In this document: positions 33,568-35,337 of the stretch, piece by piece
Layout of the letters: each line of letters starts with the position of its first letter
How positions within the stretch are numbered: the stretch's first letter is position 1
Assembly (NCBI GenBank): GCA_023954745.1
Contig: JAGSHC010000039.1
Span: 1-35,337 of the forward strand
DNA length: 35,337 nt
Reading direction: 5' to 3'
Origin: Deltaproteobacteria bacterium
GTDB taxonomy: Bacteria > Myxococcota_A > UBA796 > UBA9615
Program-made: the position numbers and the translations under genes
The notes under the pieces: generated by a model
Told to the model about the DNA's origin: nothing
Database searches by the model: none
What the model saw: the letters and a program-made list of their open reading frames with translations, nothing else

Positions 33568-35337
33568 CTACCAGGCGAGGAGGTCTTCGAGGGCGAGGTG
33601 CACGTCGTCCACCTGGGGTGTCACGGCGCGCTCCAACCCCTTGTTGGAGGGGATGGGAATGTCTTCGGCGGCGACCCGTTTCACGGGTGCATCGAGCCAC
33701 TCAAAGAGATGCTCCGATGCCCAAGCCGCGATCTCGGCCCCGAATCCGAGGGTCCGGCGGGCCTCGTGCATCACGAGCAACCGTGAGGTCTTCCGGACGG
33801 ACGCTGCGACCGCCTCCTTGTCCCAAGGAACGATGCTGCGCAGATCGATGATCTCGACGTCGGCTTCATCCCCGAGGCGATCTGCCGCTTCGGTGCAGCG
33901 CTCCACGCCGAGTCCCCAGGTGACGACGGTGATGTCGCTTCCCTCGCGCGCCACCCGCGCCTTCCCCAGGGGGGTCCGATGGTCCCGAGGAGGCAGAGAC
34001 CCCTTGAGACGCCGATAGAAGTACTTCTGCTCGAGGAAGAGGACGGGATCGCCATCGTCGATGGCGGTGTTCATGAGCCCCCAGGCGTCCTCGACGGTGG
34101 CGGGGATGACGATCTTCAAGCCGGGCGTGGCGGCGAACCAGCCCTCGGGATTGAGGCTGTGGAAAGGGCCAGCGCCGACGCCGCCCGCCGACGGCAGTCG
34201 CACCACCATGGGAATGCCGCAGCCGATGCGGTACCTGAAGGTGGCGGCGTTGTTGACGAGCTCGTTGAAGCCCGAGGCGACGAAGTCCGAGAACTGCATC
34301 TCTGCGACGGGCCTGAGTCCGCGAAGGGCGAGGCCGATCGCTGAACCAACGATTGCCATCTCCGAGATGGGCATGTCGACGACGCGCTGGTCGCCGAACT
34401 CTGCGAGGAAGCCTTCCGTGACACGGAAGGCACCGCCCATGCCGCCCACGTCCTCGCCGAGAGCAACGACGCGCGCGTCCTCCTTCATGCGCCAGCGGAC
34501 GCACTCGCGGATCGCTTCGAGGTAGGTGGCGGGAGAGCCGGGCTCGGGGACCGGCGTGACCTTGGAGTCTGCGCCGGGTCGGGAGCGCACCTCGACCGAG
34601 TGGGCCCGGGCGCGCTCGGCGATCTGGCCGGGGGATGGGGCGAGGCTCACGTTCGAGCCGTTGTCGGGGATGGGGAGGTCCTCGCCGCCATCTCCCTCGT
34701 AGAGCCCGAGCAGTGCGGTCTCGAGGCCCGGCTCCGGGGCATGGCGCGCGTTGTCGACCGAGGCGAGGACTGCTTCGTCGATCTCCGCCTTCATGGCATC
34801 GACATCCACCCCGGGGAGCCGGTTGCCGTCGCGAAGCCAAGCCAAGAACTGGTCGACGGGGTCGCGCTTCGCCCACGCCTCGAGAACGCTTTGGGGCACG
34901 TAGTGCTGGTCGTCGTGCTCGGCATGACCACGCATGCGCATCGTGAGAGATTCGATCAGCGTCGGACCGCCGCCGGCTCGGGCTCGTTCCACGGCCTCGC
35001 GGGTCGCTTCGTACATGGCTGCGAGGTCGGTTCCGTCCACGCGAAGCCCGGGCATCCCGTAGCCGATTCCGCGGTGCGCGAGCATCTCGCATCCGAATTG
35101 TTGATCGTTTGGGGTGCCATATGCCCACTGGTTGTTTTCGATGACCGTGATCACCGGAAGACCCCGCGCACCGATGAAGTTGATGGCTTCGTGGAACGCT
35201 CCCGTCGACGTTCCGCCGTCGCCGATGTACGCCAGCACGACGCTGTCCTGGCCCATCAGTTGCTCGGCCCAGGCGATGCCCGCGGCGACCGAGTTCATGG
35301 ACCCCAGCGGCGAGATCATTCCGACGATGTTGGTCCC
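33568..35337 (-). CDS. 2-oxoacid dehydrogenase E1 component, fused alpha and beta subunits (5' truncated)
   Basis: The frame is open to the window edge, so the N-terminus is missing; 589 codons are visible. The alpha part has the thiamin diphosphate motif GDGGTSTGAFHEAINF and, about 15 residues later, ENN, then RMRGHAEHDD. After a linker (near PVPEPGSPATYLEAI) comes the beta part: ALGEDVGGMGGAFRVTEGF, VVDMPISEMAIVGSAIGLAL, KIVIPATVEDAWGL and DIEIIDLRSIVPWD-like VEIIDLRSIVPWD. Such enzymes decarboxylate pyruvate, acetoin or branched-chain 2-oxoacids and acetylate the lipoyl group of E2. Alpha and beta are normally separate chains, and fusion is known for branched-chain-type E1. The substrate cannot be decided. 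No E2 or E3 gene is in the window, but they may lie upstream. Confidence 0.92.
   Translation of the reverse strand, partial: GTNIVGMISPLGSMNSVAAGIAWAEQLMGQDSVVLAYIGDGGTSTGAFHEAINFIGARGLPVITVIENNQWAYGTPNDQQFGCEMLAHRGIGYGMPGLRVDGTDLAAMYEATREAVERARAGGGPTLIESLTMRMRGHAEHDDQHYVPQSVLEAWAKRDPVDQFLAWLRDGNRLPGVDVDAMKAEIDEAVLASVDNARHAPEPGLETALLGLYEGDGGEDLPIPDNGSNVSLAPSPGQIAERARAHSVEVRSRPGADSKVTPVPEPGSPATYLEAIRECVRWRMKEDARVVALGEDVGGMGGAFRVTEGFLAEFGDQRVVDMPISEMAIVGSAIGLALRGLRPVAEMQFSDFVASGFNELVNNAATFRYRIGCGIPMVVRLPSAGGVGAGPFHSLNPEGWFAATPGLKIVIPATVEDAWGLMNTAIDDGDPVLFLEQKYFYRRLKGSLPPRDHRTPLGKARVAREGSDITVVTWGLGVERCTEAADRLGDEADVEIIDLRSIVPWDKEAVAASVRKTSRLLVMHEARRTLGFGAEIAAWASEHLFEWLDAPVKRVAAEDIPIPSNKGLERAVTPQVDDVHLALEDLLAW

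Overview
The window comes from a high-GC Gram-negative bacterium, most likely a member of the Myxococcota. The pointers are a MYXO-CTERM-like tail, a MopE-type aspartate/cysteine-rich motif, FG-GAP propellers, several predicted outer-membrane proteins and lipoproteins, and a CarD regulator. The species cannot be named from the sequence.

Layout. Bases 1-8.7 kb hold a 5'-truncated NPPY-type DNA methyltransferase, an AraC-type regulator overlapping an apolipoprotein N-acyltransferase-like gene, a small membrane protein, a hotdog thioesterase, a PA0069-type radical SAM protein, an amidohydrolase that has lost metal ligands, and a DUF3050 (haem-oxygenase-fold) protein. From 8.6 to 13.1 kb two divergent surface-protein genes overlap at their 5' ends. 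One encodes a PEGA/barrel protein. The other encodes a 1029-residue FG-GAP protein in which a MYXO-CTERM-like tail runs directly into a lipoprotein-type signal. From 13.2 to 13.9 kb tRNA-Val and tRNA-Asp flank a DUF4246-like gene remnant. From 14 to 22.1 kb lies a co-oriented minus-strand housekeeping block: rph, rdgB, six tRNAs (Pro, Arg, His, Arg, Lys, Leu), tig, clpP, clpX and lon.

From 22.1 to 24.0 kb there is an envelope redox cassette: a YceI-like protein, a His-rich four-helix membrane protein and a mono-haem lipoprotein. It is followed by an unknown lipoprotein (+), a CarD gene with a small membrane protein (-), and a pair of degenerate LptF/LptG-like genes (+). From 28.3 to 33.3 kb a minus-strand group encodes a large Ig-repeat outer-membrane protein with a strong sigma70-type promoter, a methyltransferase, a lipoprotein cyclophilin and a 77-residue protein. 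The window ends inside a fused alpha/beta 2-oxoacid dehydrogenase E1 gene.

Common themes. Most genes deal with protein quality control (trigger factor, ClpXP, Lon, cyclophilin) or with envelope biogenesis and surface display. Genes are packed tightly, and several convergent pairs overlap at their 3' ends. Several genes lack a Shine-Dalgarno sequence and instead carry a -10-like hexamer about 6-8 nt before the start codon, which suggests leaderless transcripts. I see no phage, IS element or CRISPR array. The best candidates for something undescribed are the MYXO-CTERM/lipobox fusion protein and the YceI/His-membrane/cytochrome cassette.
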